From positions 1-45,401 of the forward strand of contig PXSB01000084.1 in assembly GCA_003023185.1 (NCBI GenBank): a stretch of 45,401 nucleotides of DNA, given 5' to 3'. Shown here piece after piece: positions 15,885 through 24,730 of the stretch (position 1 is its first letter; each line of letters opens with the position of its first letter). Under the pieces are notes generated by a model, which saw only the letters and a program-made list of their open reading frames with translations, had not been told where the DNA came from and searched no databases. This stretch comes from Halobacteriales archaeon QS_9_67_17 (lineage in GTDB: Archaea > Halobacteriota > Halobacteria > Halobacteriales > Haloarculaceae). The translations under genes and the position numbers were made by a program.

Positions 15885-15890
15885 TTTAAG
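15885..15890 (+). promoter_or_regulatory. TATA-like box upstream of the winged-helix regulator
   Basis: TTTAAG centred about 30 nt before the ATG at 15917, inside the near-palindrome GGGTTTAAGCCC. The symmetry overlapping the TATA could be an operator for the regulator itself. That is inference. Confidence 0.45.
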
Positions 15891-15916
15891 CCCGACCTTA
15901 CCGAATTAGATTTATA

Positions 15917-16456
15917 ATGTCGTCTATCGAGCTCACCCCTTCGCAGAAGAAGATCCTCGAAGCGCTCATCAATCTCCACCGCGACGCCGAGAGCGCGGTC
16001 AAAGGCGAGGAGATCGCAGAGGAGGTCGACCGGAACCCCGGCACCATCCGCAACCAGATGCAGAGTCTCAAGGCGCTCCAGCTGGTCGAGGGCGTACCCG
16101 GGCCGAAAGGCGGCTACAAGCCGACCGGCACCGCATACGACGCGCTCCAGATTCAGGAGATGGAGCAGGCGGCGGACGTACCGCTCCGGCACGAGGGCGA
16201 GCCGATACCCGGCGCGAACGTACAGGAAATCAATCTCACGAGCGTCCACCATCCGGAGCTGTGTCGCGCCGAGATCCGGCTACAGGGGTCGATCAGCGAC
16301 TTCCACGAGGGCGATTCGGTGACCGTCGGCCCGACGCCGCTCTCGAAGCTCCGCATCGCGGGCACGCTCGACGGAAAGGACGACACGAACAGCAGCCTCA
16401 TTCTCACTATCGACGAGATGCGCGCGCCGGCAGAAGGCGAGACGCCGGAGAAGTAA
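15917..16456 (+). CDS. Winged-helix transcriptional regulator with C-terminal ligand/accessory domain
   Basis: 179 residues. The N-terminal 75 form a clear winged helix: LTPSQKKILEALINLH, then VKGEEIAEEVDRNPGTIRNQ (recognition helix) and LVEGVPGPKGGYKPT (wing). The C-terminal half, from about residue 95, is beta-rich (VQEINLTSVHHPELCRAEI) and may sense a signal. This arrangement is common in haloarchaea and resembles TrmB/Rrf2-type annotations. I cannot name the family with certainty or its targets. The gene begins next to the divergent epimerase. Confidence 0.75.
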   Translation: MSSIELTPSQKKILEALINLHRDAESAVKGEEIAEEVDRNPGTIRNQMQSLKALQLVEGVPGPKGGYKPTGTAYDALQIQEMEQAADVPLRHEGEPIPGANVQEINLTSVHHPELCRAEIRLQGSISDFHEGDSVTVGPTPLSKLRIAGTLDGKDDTNSSLILTIDEMRAPAEGETPEK

Positions 16457-16504
16457 TCACAAACGTTTCGCAGGGTTTGTATCGGAGGCATCCCAGCGAC
16501 TTGT

Positions 16505-17590
16505 ATGACCGACGACATCGTCGTGCTCGGCTCCGGGTACGCCGGAACCGGCGCCGTGAAGCGACTCGAACGGGAGATAGACGGCGAGGCCGACATCACG
16601 TGGATCTCCGACGTGGACCACCACCTCGTGCTCCACGAGTCACACCGGATCATCCGCAAACCAGACGTTCGCGATCAGATCACCTTCGACTGCGAGGAAC
16701 TGAAGGCGCCGTCGACGCGGTTCGTCAACGCGCGCGTCGAGGCGCTCGACACCGACGAACGCACGGTCGACCTCGCCGACGGCTCGACCGTCGATTACGA
16801 TTACGTGCTCGTCGCCTTCGGCTCCCGGACAGCCTTCTTCGGCATCGACGGACTCCGCGAGCATTCGCTTACCCTGAAATCCCTGCAGGACGCGCTCGAC
16901 ATCCACGACGCGGTCACGGACGCGGCTGCCGAGGCGACGAAGGAAGACCCGGCACAGGTCGTCGTCGGCGGTGCCGGCCTCTCTGGTATCCAGTCGGCCG
17001 GCGAGATCGCGGAGTTCCGCGATCTCCACCGCGCGCCAATCGACATCCACCTCGTCGAGGGGCTCGACAACGTCTTCCCGAACAACGACCCTGTCGTACA
17101 GGCGAAGCTCGCCAAGCTGCTCGACGACAAGGACGTGAACGTCATGACCGGCGAGTTCATCGGCGAGGTGGACGAGGAGACCGTCTACGTCCAGGACGAG
17201 CGGAGCCACCGGGTTCACACGGAACAGGACTTCACCACCAACGACGAGCGCGTGTTCGCCATCGGCGACGCCGCGCTCATCGACCAGCCGGGAGAGGAGA
17301 ACCCCGCGCCGCCCACCGCACAGGCGGCGTGGCAGGCGGCCGAGGTTGCGGGCGTCAATCTCGCGCGCGCCGCGCGCGGTGAACCACTTGAAACGTGGAC
17401 CCACGAGGACAAAGGGACGCTCGTCTCCGTCGGCGACGAGGCCGTCGCCCACAACGTCATCGGAGCTCGCGAAGTCGTCGATACGTTCGGCGGCCCGGCC
17501 GCCGAGATGCTGAAGAAGACCGTCGCTGCCCGCTGGATCAAGGATGTCGCCGGCTACGGGGCCGCCGCGAAGGCGTTCCCAGATATGTAA
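16505..17590 (+). CDS. NDH-2-like FAD/NAD(P) oxidoreductase, shorter than usual
   Basis: 361-residue flavoprotein of the type II NADH dehydrogenase family, which passes electrons from NADH to quinone at the inner membrane face. The FAD motif LGSGYAGTGAVK starts at residue 8, the NAD motif GGAGLSGIQSAGE at about 155, and the FAD-closing VFAIGDAA at about 250. The family normally has a D-x-x-I-W-T/A-x-G segment in an extra 25-30 residues between the NAD domain and this last motif. Here EVDEETVYV (to residue 229) runs straight into DERSHRVHTEQDF. The reading frame is intact, so an in-frame loss is possible, natural or technical. Activity may be affected. Confidence 0.85.
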   Translation: MTDDIVVLGSGYAGTGAVKRLEREIDGEADITWISDVDHHLVLHESHRIIRKPDVRDQITFDCEELKAPSTRFVNARVEALDTDERTVDLADGSTVDYDYVLVAFGSRTAFFGIDGLREHSLTLKSLQDALDIHDAVTDAAAEATKEDPAQVVVGGAGLSGIQSAGEIAEFRDLHRAPIDIHLVEGLDNVFPNNDPVVQAKLAKLLDDKDVNVMTGEFIGEVDEETVYVQDERSHRVHTEQDFTTNDERVFAIGDAALIDQPGEENPAPPTAQAAWQAAEVAGVNLARAARGEPLETWTHEDKGTLVSVGDEAVAHNVIGAREVVDTFGGPAAEMLKKTVAARWIKDVAGYGAAAKAFPDM

Positions 17591-17592
17591 CA

Positions 17593-17653
17593 CCCCACTT
17601 TTTGCACTTCCCTCGCGCGGCTTCGCCGCGCTCGGTCAGGCAAAAACTTGGGG
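17593..17653. repeat. Inverted-repeat-bounded intergenic element
   Basis: CCCCACTTTTTGC at 17593-17605 faces GCAAAAACTTGGGG at 17640-17653, an imperfect inverted repeat. A 7-bp hairpin (GCGCGGC-TTC-GCCGCGC, 17615-17631) lies inside. It follows the flavoprotein stop and could act as a terminator or be a short dispersed element. I believe similar sequences occur in other haloarchaea but cannot verify it here. Confidence 0.5.
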
Positions 17654-17751
17654 AAAATATGCGCGCCCTCCTCCCGTCGCGCGCTCACGCTGTTCGCGCG
17701 CGGTAGTCGTCAGGCGCTACGGCTCGCCTTCGGCGAGGTTCTGCTCCATAG

Positions 17752-17841
17752 ATTTAAGTACCGAAACGCGACCAACCGGCCCGTGACCTGATGACCCGTG
17801 CGGGGTTGGTCGAGACGGGAGCGCGACGCGCCACCCCGCAC
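17752..17841 (+). ncRNA. Candidate small RNA with TATA box and two mutually exclusive helices
   Basis: GATTTAAGTA (17751-17760) is a good haloarchaeal TATA box with no gene behind it. Downstream, CGACCAACC (17769-17777) pairs perfectly with GGTTGGTCG (17804-17812). GTGCGGGGT (17798-17806) pairs perfectly with ACCCCGCAC (17833-17841). The two helices share bases 17804-17806, so both cannot form fully at once, as in attenuators. A + transcript would run antisense into the end of udp; on the minus strand the same structures would be the udp 3' UTR. No known RNA family is recognised. Confidence 0.3.
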
Positions 17842-17863
17842 TCGCGCATGCGTCGCCTGCTCG

Positions 17864-18673
17864 CTACCGATCCAGCGATAGCCCCGCGTGCCAGCGGTCA
17901 GCGCCCGCGTCTGCCTTGACGCGGTCCATCTCCGCGAGGATGGCCGCGGCGAGCGACGCGACTTCCCCGGCGCGTCGCTCGCCTTCGGTGCGGAACTCCC
18001 CGGTGACCCGGTTGGCGTACACCGTGCACACCGCGCCGGCACGGAGTCCGTAGAGGTTCGCGACCGTCAGTATCGACGCCGCCTCCATCTCGAAGTTTAG
18101 GACACCCGCCGTCTGTAGCTCGTCGACCAGCGCGTCGGCGTCCGCGCCCTCGAAGCCGCCGAATCCGGGGCGACCCTGCCCGGCGTAGAAGGAGTCGGTC
18201 GAACAGGTGACGCCACAGTGGTAGTCGTAGCCCAGCTCCTCACAGGCAGTCACGAGCGCCGTCACCACCTCCGGGTCGGCTGCCGCAGGGTAATCCTCGC
18301 GGACGTACTCGTCGGAGGTTCCCTCCTGCCGGACCGCCCCGGTCGTGATGACGAGGTCGCCGACCTCCATCCCAGGCTGGATGGCACCACAGGAGCCGAC
18401 GCGCATGAACGTCCCCGACCCGATCTGTGCGTGCTCCTCGACAGCGATGGTCGCCGACGGCGACCCGATGCCGGTCGAGGTGACGGTCAGCGGCTCGCCG
18501 TCGTAGCGTCCGGTTGCGGTTCGGTACTCGCGGTGCTGGCCGACCTCCTCGGCCTTGTCCCACGCGTCGGTGATCTTCGGGACGCGCTCCGGATCGCCCG
18601 GTAGGAGGACGGAGCCCGCGGCGTCGTCCGGTCCGAGACCGATGTGATACTGTACGTCGTCATCCTCATCCAT
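17864..18673 (-). CDS. udp: Uridine phosphorylase / nucleoside phosphorylase (PNP-UDP family)
   Basis: 269-residue enzyme that releases the base from uridine by phosphorolysis, giving ribose-1-phosphate. The family signature is present: LLPGDPERVPKI, TSTGIGSPSATIAVEE, MRVGSCGAI and NFEMEAASI near residue 205. The ATG at 18673 (MDEDDDVQYHIGLG) gives the acidic start expected; the frame is open further upstream without coding character. It lies next to cytidine deaminase and the nucleoside importer, fitting pyrimidine nucleoside salvage. Specificity for uridine rather than another nucleoside is inferred. Confidence 0.92.
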   Translation of the reverse strand: MDEDDDVQYHIGLGPDDAAGSVLLPGDPERVPKITDAWDKAEEVGQHREYRTATGRYDGEPLTVTSTGIGSPSATIAVEEHAQIGSGTFMRVGSCGAIQPGMEVGDLVITTGAVRQEGTSDEYVREDYPAAADPEVVTALVTACEELGYDYHCGVTCSTDSFYAGQGRPGFGGFEGADADALVDELQTAGVLNFEMEAASILTVANLYGLRAGAVCTVYANRVTGEFRTEGERRAGEVASLAAAILAEMDRVKADAGADRWHAGLSLDR

Positions 18674-18747
18674 AGTCGCTGTTCCACCAGCGTGCTTGTA
18701 GTTCCATTGCCCCGAAGCTTCTCGACAGCGGGGACTCATCGTCGAGT

Positions 18748-19140
18748 GTGGACATCCACCACGTCGGACAGCTGGTCGACGCGGAGTTCGAGTCGGCAGT
18801 CGGGTTCTACCGCGACACGCTCGGACTACCGCTACGCGAGACGACCGACGGGCCCGTCCGCGTCGCGTTCTTCGATCTCTCGTCGGTGGAGTTCCATCTC
18901 ATCGTCCGCGAGGAACGCGGCTCGCCGGCGGACGAACTCCTCGACGCGGTCGGGAGGCGCTCTGCGGCCCACGTCGCGTTCGAAGTGAACGACCTCGCGG
19001 CGGCGATGGCGGACGCGGCCGATGCTGGCCTGCAGTTCGTCGGCGACCCGCCCGAGGACGGACTCGGGCCGTATCGACGGGCGTTCGTTGCGCCGGAGGC
19101 CCACGTCGGCGTCCCGTTCGAGTTCGTCGCGCCGGCCTGA
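18748..19140 (+). CDS. VOC family (glyoxalase/methylmalonyl-CoA epimerase-like) protein
   Basis: 130 residues with two beta-alpha-beta-beta-beta modules. It begins MDIHHVGQLV, with GFYRDTLGLPL in the first module and AAHVAFEVNDLAAAM in the second, and has metal-ligand candidates His5, a central Glu/His and the Glu in PFEFVAPA. This is the vicinal-oxygen-chelate fold; the reaction cannot be read from sequence. It starts with GTG and ends directly at the stop of the convergent cytidine deaminase. Confidence 0.8.
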   Translation: MDIHHVGQLVDAEFESAVGFYRDTLGLPLRETTDGPVRVAFFDLSSVEFHLIVREERGSPADELLDAVGRRSAAHVAFEVNDLAAAMADAADAGLQFVGDPPEDGLGPYRRAFVAPEAHVGVPFEFVAPA

Positions 19141-19533
19141 TTACTCAAGTGTCCCGGGTTGGATCGTGTTCGGGATGAGCTCACCGAGCGCGTACTCCGC
19201 GACTGTGTCACCCTCGTCACAGTAGACGGGGAGCGACTCGTCGCAGAACTCGGCGAGGGTCTGTCGGCACATGCCACACGGCGTGATGCCGTCGCGTTCG
19301 CCGGAGACGACAGCCAACGCGTCGAACTCGGTGTGACCCTCCTTCACCGCCTCGGCGACCGCGACCTCCTCGGCGTGCAGCGAGTTCGAGTAGTTCGCGT
19401 TCTCGATGTTACAGCCGACGTACGTCTCGCCGTCGGCGGTTCGGAGCGCGGCCCCGACCCGGTACTCCGAGTAGGGGACGTACGCGTCGGTGAGCGCGTC
19501 GCGGGCCGCGGAAAGCAGTGCGTCGGGTTCCAT
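19141..19533 (-). CDS. cdd: Cytidine deaminase
   Basis: 130-residue tetrameric-type cytidine deaminase that converts cytidine or deoxycytidine to uridine or deoxyuridine. Zinc and catalysis motifs are visible: HAEEVAVAEAV (His and catalytic Glu) and PCGMCRQTL (two Cys), with substrate loop NIENANYSNSLH. It is the last gene of the minus-strand run after the ABC importer, 37 bp below the second permease. The product uridine is the substrate of the neighbouring phosphorylase. Confidence 0.96.
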   Translation of the reverse strand: MEPDALLSAARDALTDAYVPYSEYRVGAALRTADGETYVGCNIENANYSNSLHAEEVAVAEAVKEGHTEFDALAVVSGERDGITPCGMCRQTLAEFCDESLPVYCDEGDTVAEYALGELIPNTIQPGTLE

Positions 19534-19570
19534 GTCCGTGTCTTCGGCGCGCGGGAGAAATAGCCTGCCA

Positions 19571-20662
19571 TCAGTCCTCGCCGGACTCGTAGTGGTCGCC
19601 GGCCGCCTCCGGAATCTGCGTGCGGCCCACGAGCGCGAGCACGAGGATGACGGTCACGAACGGGATGACCCGGACGAGCGAACTCGGGAGGCCCGTGCCG
19701 ACGGTCTGGAGCGAGAACTGGAGTGCGTCCAGTCCCGCGAACAGCAACGCCGACAGGAACGCGCCGACCGGGTTGTAGTTCCCGAACAGGTAGGTGACGA
19801 TGGCGATGAACCCCTTGCCGTTCACCATCGTCGCGCCGTTGCCGGTGAACTGCCCGATAGAGAGCGCGAGCGCACCGCCGCCGGCGCCGGAGAGCACGCC
19901 CGAAAGGAGCACGGCGGCGTAGCGCACTCGCGAGACGCTCACGCCGGCCGTGTCCAGTGCCTTCGGGTTCTCGCCGGCCGCGCGGACGTGCCGCCCGAAC
20001 GCCGTCCGATTCAGCACGTACCACGACAGCCCCACGGCGATGAACATCAGGTAGACGAACGGCGAGGCGTCGAACAGCGCGCCGAAGAAGGGTATCTCGG
20101 CGAGTACCGGTATCGTCACCGTCGCGGGCGTGGTGACGCTGGCGGTGTTCGGCCCGTCGTACACCACCTGCGACGCGAACGGGGCGAGCCCGAGCGCGAT
20201 GAGCCACACCGCGAGCCCGGCGATGATCTGGTCGGCGCGGAACTCGATGCAGACGACGGCGAACAGCCCCGCGAGCAGGGTACTCGCGACGACGCCGACC
20301 AGCAGGCCGAGCCACAGCTCCGCCTGTGTGGCCGCCCCCTCACCGGCGATGGTGTCCGTCGCGTACACCGCGGTGAACGCCGAGATGATGAGCAGCCCCT
20401 CCAGTCCGATGTTGATGACGCCGCTCTTCTCGGCGAAGATGCCGCCAAGCGCCGCGAGCGTGATCGGCACGGCGAACCGGAGCGCCGCACCGAGCGTGGT
20501 CCGGTCCGTGACGATAGCGAACAGATCGCCCGCGATGGTGTCGGGGAAGGCGAGTCGCGCCCCGGCGAGGAGCACGAAGAGCACGCCCACTGCGACCGTG
20601 ATACCGGTGCGTTTCGAGAACCGGTCGGCGAGCGGCGAGCCGTCCGCCCGTGCGTCACTCAT
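19571..20662 (-). CDS. Nucleoside ABC transporter permease (NupQ/YufQ-like)
   Basis: 363-residue membrane protein of the BPD_transp_2 family with about nine hydrophobic segments and the family motif GVINIGLEGLLI. It pairs with the permease encoded just upstream. ATG 20662 overlaps the end of that gene by 8 bp. In the Bacillus Nup system and related bacterial importers such pairs take up nucleosides. The context with cdd and udp supports this here. Confidence 0.92.
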   Translation of the reverse strand: MSDARADGSPLADRFSKRTGITVAVGVLFVLLAGARLAFPDTIAGDLFAIVTDRTTLGAALRFAVPITLAALGGIFAEKSGVINIGLEGLLIISAFTAVYATDTIAGEGAATQAELWLGLLVGVVASTLLAGLFAVVCIEFRADQIIAGLAVWLIALGLAPFASQVVYDGPNTASVTTPATVTIPVLAEIPFFGALFDASPFVYLMFIAVGLSWYVLNRTAFGRHVRAAGENPKALDTAGVSVSRVRYAAVLLSGVLSGAGGGALALSIGQFTGNGATMVNGKGFIAIVTYLFGNYNPVGAFLSALLFAGLDALQFSLQTVGTGLPSSLVRVIPFVTVILVLALVGRTQIPEAAGDHYESGED

Positions 20663-21947
20663 TTCGGTCACCCCCGTCGTCGGCCTGCTCACCGCCGTCC
20701 GTCGCGGCGGTCGACCCGAGTCGCCGCGCTCGTCGCTGGACGCGGTCCATGCGGCCGCCCAGCAGTCGGAAGAACTCCGGCATCGCGACGAAGAGGATGA
20801 TGAGTCCCCGAAGCACGCCCACGAGTTGTGGGGGCACGTCCGTCGCGAAGTCGACGACGGTGGTCCCGGATTTAAGCACGCCGAACAGCAGCGCGGCGAA
20901 GCCGACGCCGACCGGGTTGTTGCCAGCGAGGATAGAGACGGTGATCCCGTCGAAGCCGTACGCCGGCACGCCGGTCTGGTAGTTGCCGAGGATCATCAGC
21001 ACGTACAGCGCACCGCCGAGCCCGCCCAGCGCGCCGGAGAGAGCGAAGCTCGCCACGACGGTTCGGGCCGCGTCTACGCCGCCGTACTCGGCCGCCTCCG
21101 GCTGGAGACCGCTCGTCCGCAGATCGTAGCCGAAGGACGTGTGCGCGAGCAGATAGTAGACCGCGACGATGAGACTGATCCCGAAAGCGAGGGCGATCAG
21201 CGAGAAGTTGCTGCGAGGGTCGAAGACGACTGCGGGGAAGTCGGCGTAACTCGGGAGCGCCCGCGTCTGTGTCGCCGCGCTCGTTGGATCCTTGAACTGA
21301 TTGAGGACGAGATAGCCAACGACGCCCGTCGCGACGAAATTCAGCATGATCGTCGTAATGACCTCGTTCGCGTCGGCGTACGCCTTCAGCGCGCCCGGTA
21401 TCGCGCCGTAGAAGCCCCCGCCGACCGCGCCGGCGAGCAGTCCGAGCGGAATGAGCGTCAGTGTGCCAACGAACCCGGAGACGGCCGGCGCGGCCGCGAG
21501 CACCGTCAACGCGGTCGCGAACCCACCGACGACGAGTTGCCCCTGCGTCCCGATGTTGAACACGCCCGCGCGGAACGCGACCGCGACGGAGAGCCCAGTG
21601 AAGATGAGCACCGTCGTCTCCCGCAACGTGACGGCCATCTGTGCGTTGCGCGGGCTCCAGCCCGCCGAGAACGGGTCGCCGAGCGCGCCGAGGAACAGGC
21701 GGTCGTACACCGCAATCGGGTCGTAACAGAAACCGACGGCGAAGAGCCGCGGGACGCCGAACGGCGTCGGATGGGTGAGCACGAATGCAGCGCTCGAACA
21801 GGCGGTCATCCGCCCGGCGACGAGCACGAGGAGCGTGCCGACGAGTATCGACGAGAACAGTGCCGCGAGGCTGATGGCGAGTCGCTCGGTCGCGGACGCG
21901 GCCACGAGTCGCGCCAGTAGTCGTTCTACTCGGTCGCGCCAGCTCAC
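20655..21947 (-). CDS. Nucleoside ABC transporter permease (NupP/YufP-like)
   Basis: 430-residue permease of the same family, longer at its N-terminus. Hydrophobic segments flank the signature GVFNIGTQGQLVVGG and the ANEVITTIMLNF loop typical of YufP-like partners. An external loop between the first two helices has Cys residues (MTACSSA, GFCYDP) that could form a disulfide. The start overlaps the ATPase stop by 4 bp, so the operon is tightly coupled. Confidence 0.92.
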   Translation of the reverse strand: MSWRDRVERLLARLVAASATERLAISLAALFSSILVGTLLVLVAGRMTACSSAAFVLTHPTPFGVPRLFAVGFCYDPIAVYDRLFLGALGDPFSAGWSPRNAQMAVTLRETTVLIFTGLSVAVAFRAGVFNIGTQGQLVVGGFATALTVLAAAPAVSGFVGTLTLIPLGLLAGAVGGGFYGAIPGALKAYADANEVITTIMLNFVATGVVGYLVLNQFKDPTSAATQTRALPSYADFPAVVFDPRSNFSLIALAFGISLIVAVYYLLAHTSFGYDLRTSGLQPEAAEYGGVDAARTVVASFALSGALGGLGGALYVLMILGNYQTGVPAYGFDGITVSILAGNNPVGVGFAALLFGVLKSGTTVVDFATDVPPQLVGVLRGLIILFVAMPEFFRLLGGRMDRVQRRARRLGSTAATDGGEQADDGGDRNE

Positions 21948-23500
21948 GACTCCTCACCCGCGAGCCGGAGCGACGAGAGCGAGCGACTCGGCTCCTCGCC
22001 CGCCATCAGCAGCCCGAGTTCCTCCTCGGTCACGTCGTCTGGGTCCACGACGGCCATCAGCTCACCGCCGTGCATCACGGCGAGTCGGTCCGAGAGCATC
22101 TGTACCTCATCCAGCTTCGAGGAGACGAGCAGCACCGCACCGCCGGCGTTCCGGAGGTCGAGCAGTCGGTCGTTGATGAACTCCGTCGACCCGATGTCGA
22201 CGCCACGGGTCGGATGGGTGGCGACGAGCAGAGACGGGTCCCGCTCAAACTCGCGGCCGACGATGAACTTCTGCTGATTGCCGCCGGACAGCGACACCGA
22301 GCGAGCATCGGGGTCCGGCGGGCGCACGTCGTACTCCTCGACGACCGCCTCGGCGTGGTCGCGCGCTCGGTCCCAGTCGATGCGGCCGCCCGCGGCGAAC
22401 GCCGACGCGTGCTGACTACCGAGCAGACCGTTCTCTACGAGGTCGAAGTCCATCACCAGCCCGCGCTCCTGTCTGTCCTCCGGAATGTACGCCATCCCGG
22501 CTTCGATGTGGTCGATCCGGGACCAGTCGGCCACGTCGCGTCCCTCGAAGTCGACCCGGCCGGCGGTCGGCTCGCGGAGCCCGGTTATCGCCTCGACCAA
22601 CTCCGACTGTCCGTTGCCGTCGACGCCGGCGATGCCGAACACCTCGCCGGCCCGGACGCCGAAGGATACGCCGTCGACGACGGTAACGCCACGCGAGTCC
22701 TCGACCGTGAGGCCGTCGACGCAGAGCGTCTCGTCGCCGGGGTCGCTCGGCCGCGCGTCCGTCTCCATCAGCACCTCGCGGCCGACCATCAGTTCCGCGA
22801 GCGCCTCGCGGTCGGTGTCGTCCGCGGAGACGCTCCCGACGTTCTTGCCGTCCCGGAGGACGGTTATCTCGTCGGCCGCCTCCATCGCCTCCCCCAGCTT
22901 GTGCGTGATGAAGATCACCGTCTTGCCGGCCGCGGTGAGTTCCTCGAACACCGCCAGAAGCTCCTCAACCTCCTGTGGCGTCAACACCGCCGTCGGCTCG
23001 TCGAGGATCAGCACGTCGGCACCGCGGTACAGCGCCTTGAGTATCTCGACGCGCTGCTGGACGCCGACGCTCACCGTCTCGATGCGGGCGTCGGGCTCGA
23101 CCGCGAAGCCGTACCGCTCGCTCAGTTCGCGCACCTCGCGGCGGGCCTGCTCGCGGTCGACCGCGAGCCAGCCCCACTTGCGCGGCTCGTTGCCGAGCGT
23201 GATGTTCTCGGCGACGGTCATCGTGTCCACGAGCATGAAGTGCTGGTGGATCATCCCGACGCCGGCGTCGATAGCGTCGCCCGGCGACTCGAAGGATTGT
23301 TCCTCGCCGTCGACCACGACCCGGCCCTCCTCGGGCTGGTAGAGCCCGTAGAGGACGTTCATCAGGGTCGTCTTGCCGGCACCGTTCTCACCGAGCAGCG
23401 CGTGGACGCTCCCCCGCTCGACTTCGAGCGTCACGTCGTCGTTGGCGACGACGCCGGGGAAGCGCTTCGTGATTCCGTCGAGGCGGACGGCGTCGGCCAT
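21944..23500 (-). CDS. Nucleoside ABC transporter ATP-binding protein, two NBDs (NupO/YufO-like)
   Basis: 518-residue ATPase with two fused nucleotide-binding domains. NBD1 has Walker A GENGAGKTT and Walker B VLILDEPTA; its signature motif is the degenerate VSVGVQQRVEI. NBD2 has a degenerate Walker A-like GVDGNGQSEL and signature LSGGNQQK, with ATHPTRGVD in place of the canonical Walker B/Glu. This asymmetry is typical of RbsA/YufO-type sugar and nucleoside importers. It sits between the lipoprotein gene (4 bp upstream) and the permeases. Confidence 0.95.
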   Translation of the reverse strand: MADAVRLDGITKRFPGVVANDDVTLEVERGSVHALLGENGAGKTTLMNVLYGLYQPEEGRVVVDGEEQSFESPGDAIDAGVGMIHQHFMLVDTMTVAENITLGNEPRKWGWLAVDREQARREVRELSERYGFAVEPDARIETVSVGVQQRVEILKALYRGADVLILDEPTAVLTPQEVEELLAVFEELTAAGKTVIFITHKLGEAMEAADEITVLRDGKNVGSVSADDTDREALAELMVGREVLMETDARPSDPGDETLCVDGLTVEDSRGVTVVDGVSFGVRAGEVFGIAGVDGNGQSELVEAITGLREPTAGRVDFEGRDVADWSRIDHIEAGMAYIPEDRQERGLVMDFDLVENGLLGSQHASAFAAGGRIDWDRARDHAEAVVEEYDVRPPDPDARSVSLSGGNQQKFIVGREFERDPSLLVATHPTRGVDIGSTEFINDRLLDLRNAGGAVLLVSSKLDEVQMLSDRLAVMHGGELMAVVDPDDVTEEELGLLMAGEEPSRSLSSLRLAGEES

Positions 23501-23504
23501 CCGC

Positions 23505-24656
23505 CTAAACGTTCGTCGGGTCCGTCGGAACGTCGACGCTGCCGTCGATGATCGACTGTGCGGCGGTGTCGACCTCGCTTTTGACCTCCGCGGATATCTC
23601 CGCGCCGAGTTCTTGGCCGTAGGTGATACCCACGCCGTCGTCGGCCAGTCCGAGCGAGGTCGTCGCGCCGCCCTCGAAGCTTCCGTTCACCGTCGCCTCG
23701 ATGGCGCTGTAGACGGCGGTGTCGACGCGCTTCACCATCGACGCGAGGATCACGTCCGCGTACGAGGACTTCGTCACCGACTGGTCGCGGTCGACGCCGA
23801 TAGCGAAGCGACCCTCCTCCTGTGCGGCCTGAAACACCCCCGTGCCGGTGTTGCCCGAGGCGTGATACACGATGTCGGCTCCGCTGTTGTACATCTGGAG
23901 AGCCGCCTCCTTGCCGGCCGCCGGGTCGTTGAACGAGCCGGTGTAGGCCGTCTGCACGTCGAGGTCGTCGGAGGCCGACTTCACGCCGGAGACGAAGCCG
24001 GCTTCGAACGTCGCGATCAGGTCGGACTCGCGGCCGCCGACGAAGCCCAGATTCGTCGAGTCGCTGGCCGTCGACCCACCGCCGGCAGAGAAGGAACGCG
24101 TCGACAGCAGGCCGGCGAGCCTCCCGACGAGGAACGACCCTTCCTCCTCGGCGAAGACGTACGAGCCGACGTTGTCGAACTGCTCGTCGCCCTCGTCGTC
24201 GCCGTCGGTGTCTCTCATCGGCACCGCGTCGACGATCTGGAACGACTGCTCGGGATACTCGGGGGCGACCTTTGCCAGCGGGTCACCCTGCAGGAAGCCG
24301 ACACACGAGACGAGGTCGTAGTTCGGGTCGGTCTCCTGTGCGAACTGCCGCTGGAGATTCTCGAAGTCGGAGGGCTGCTGGGGCTGCACCTTGCGGGACT
24401 CAACGTCGAAGTCCTCGGCCGCCTGCTGGACGCCCTGCTGGGCTTGGTCGTTGAACGAGCCGTCGCCGAGCCCGCCCGTCGCGTACACGACGCCGACGTT
24501 GGCAGACGCGCTCGCCTCGGCACCGCCACCGCTGCTCGACGTCTCGGTGTCGCTGTCAGAGGTGTTCTCACCGGACGGACCGCCGGAACAGCCCGCGAAT
24601 CCGGCGATGCCTGCTGCGCCCGCGCCCGTGATGAACCGGCGTCTGTCGAGTTTCAT
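23505..24656 (-). CDS. BMP family nucleoside-binding lipoprotein
   Basis: 383-residue substrate-binding protein. The N-terminus has a twin-arginine signal (DRRRFITGAG) and a lipobox ending GFAGC, so it is exported folded by Tat and lipid-anchored. A Ser/Asp-rich linker of about 30 residues precedes the BMP/PnrA-like domain (VGVVYATGGLGDGSFND, IVYHASGNTGTGVFQAAQ). PnrA-type proteins bind nucleosides. First gene of the importer operon. Another Tat client of the TatA encoded at 35593. Confidence 0.94.
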   Translation of the reverse strand: MKLDRRRFITGAGAAGIAGFAGCSGGPSGENTSDSDTETSSSGGGAEASASANVGVVYATGGLGDGSFNDQAQQGVQQAAEDFDVESRKVQPQQPSDFENLQRQFAQETDPNYDLVSCVGFLQGDPLAKVAPEYPEQSFQIVDAVPMRDTDGDDEGDEQFDNVGSYVFAEEEGSFLVGRLAGLLSTRSFSAGGGSTASDSTNLGFVGGRESDLIATFEAGFVSGVKSASDDLDVQTAYTGSFNDPAAGKEAALQMYNSGADIVYHASGNTGTGVFQAAQEEGRFAIGVDRDQSVTKSSYADVILASMVKRVDTAVYSAIEATVNGSFEGGATTSLGLADDGVGITYGQELGAEISAEVKSEVDTAAQSIIDGSVDVPTDPTNV

Positions 24657-24730
24657 ATGCCGTAACGCCGCAGCCCCCGGTCATAAGCGCTACGACCCGC
24701 TCTGAGCGCGCTGACAGGTGTGAGCAGGAC

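Noticed and set aside
17783-17870. Box C/D guide RNA suggested by CTGATGA at 17789
   Set aside because: A C-like box is present but no CTGA D box follows at a workable distance.
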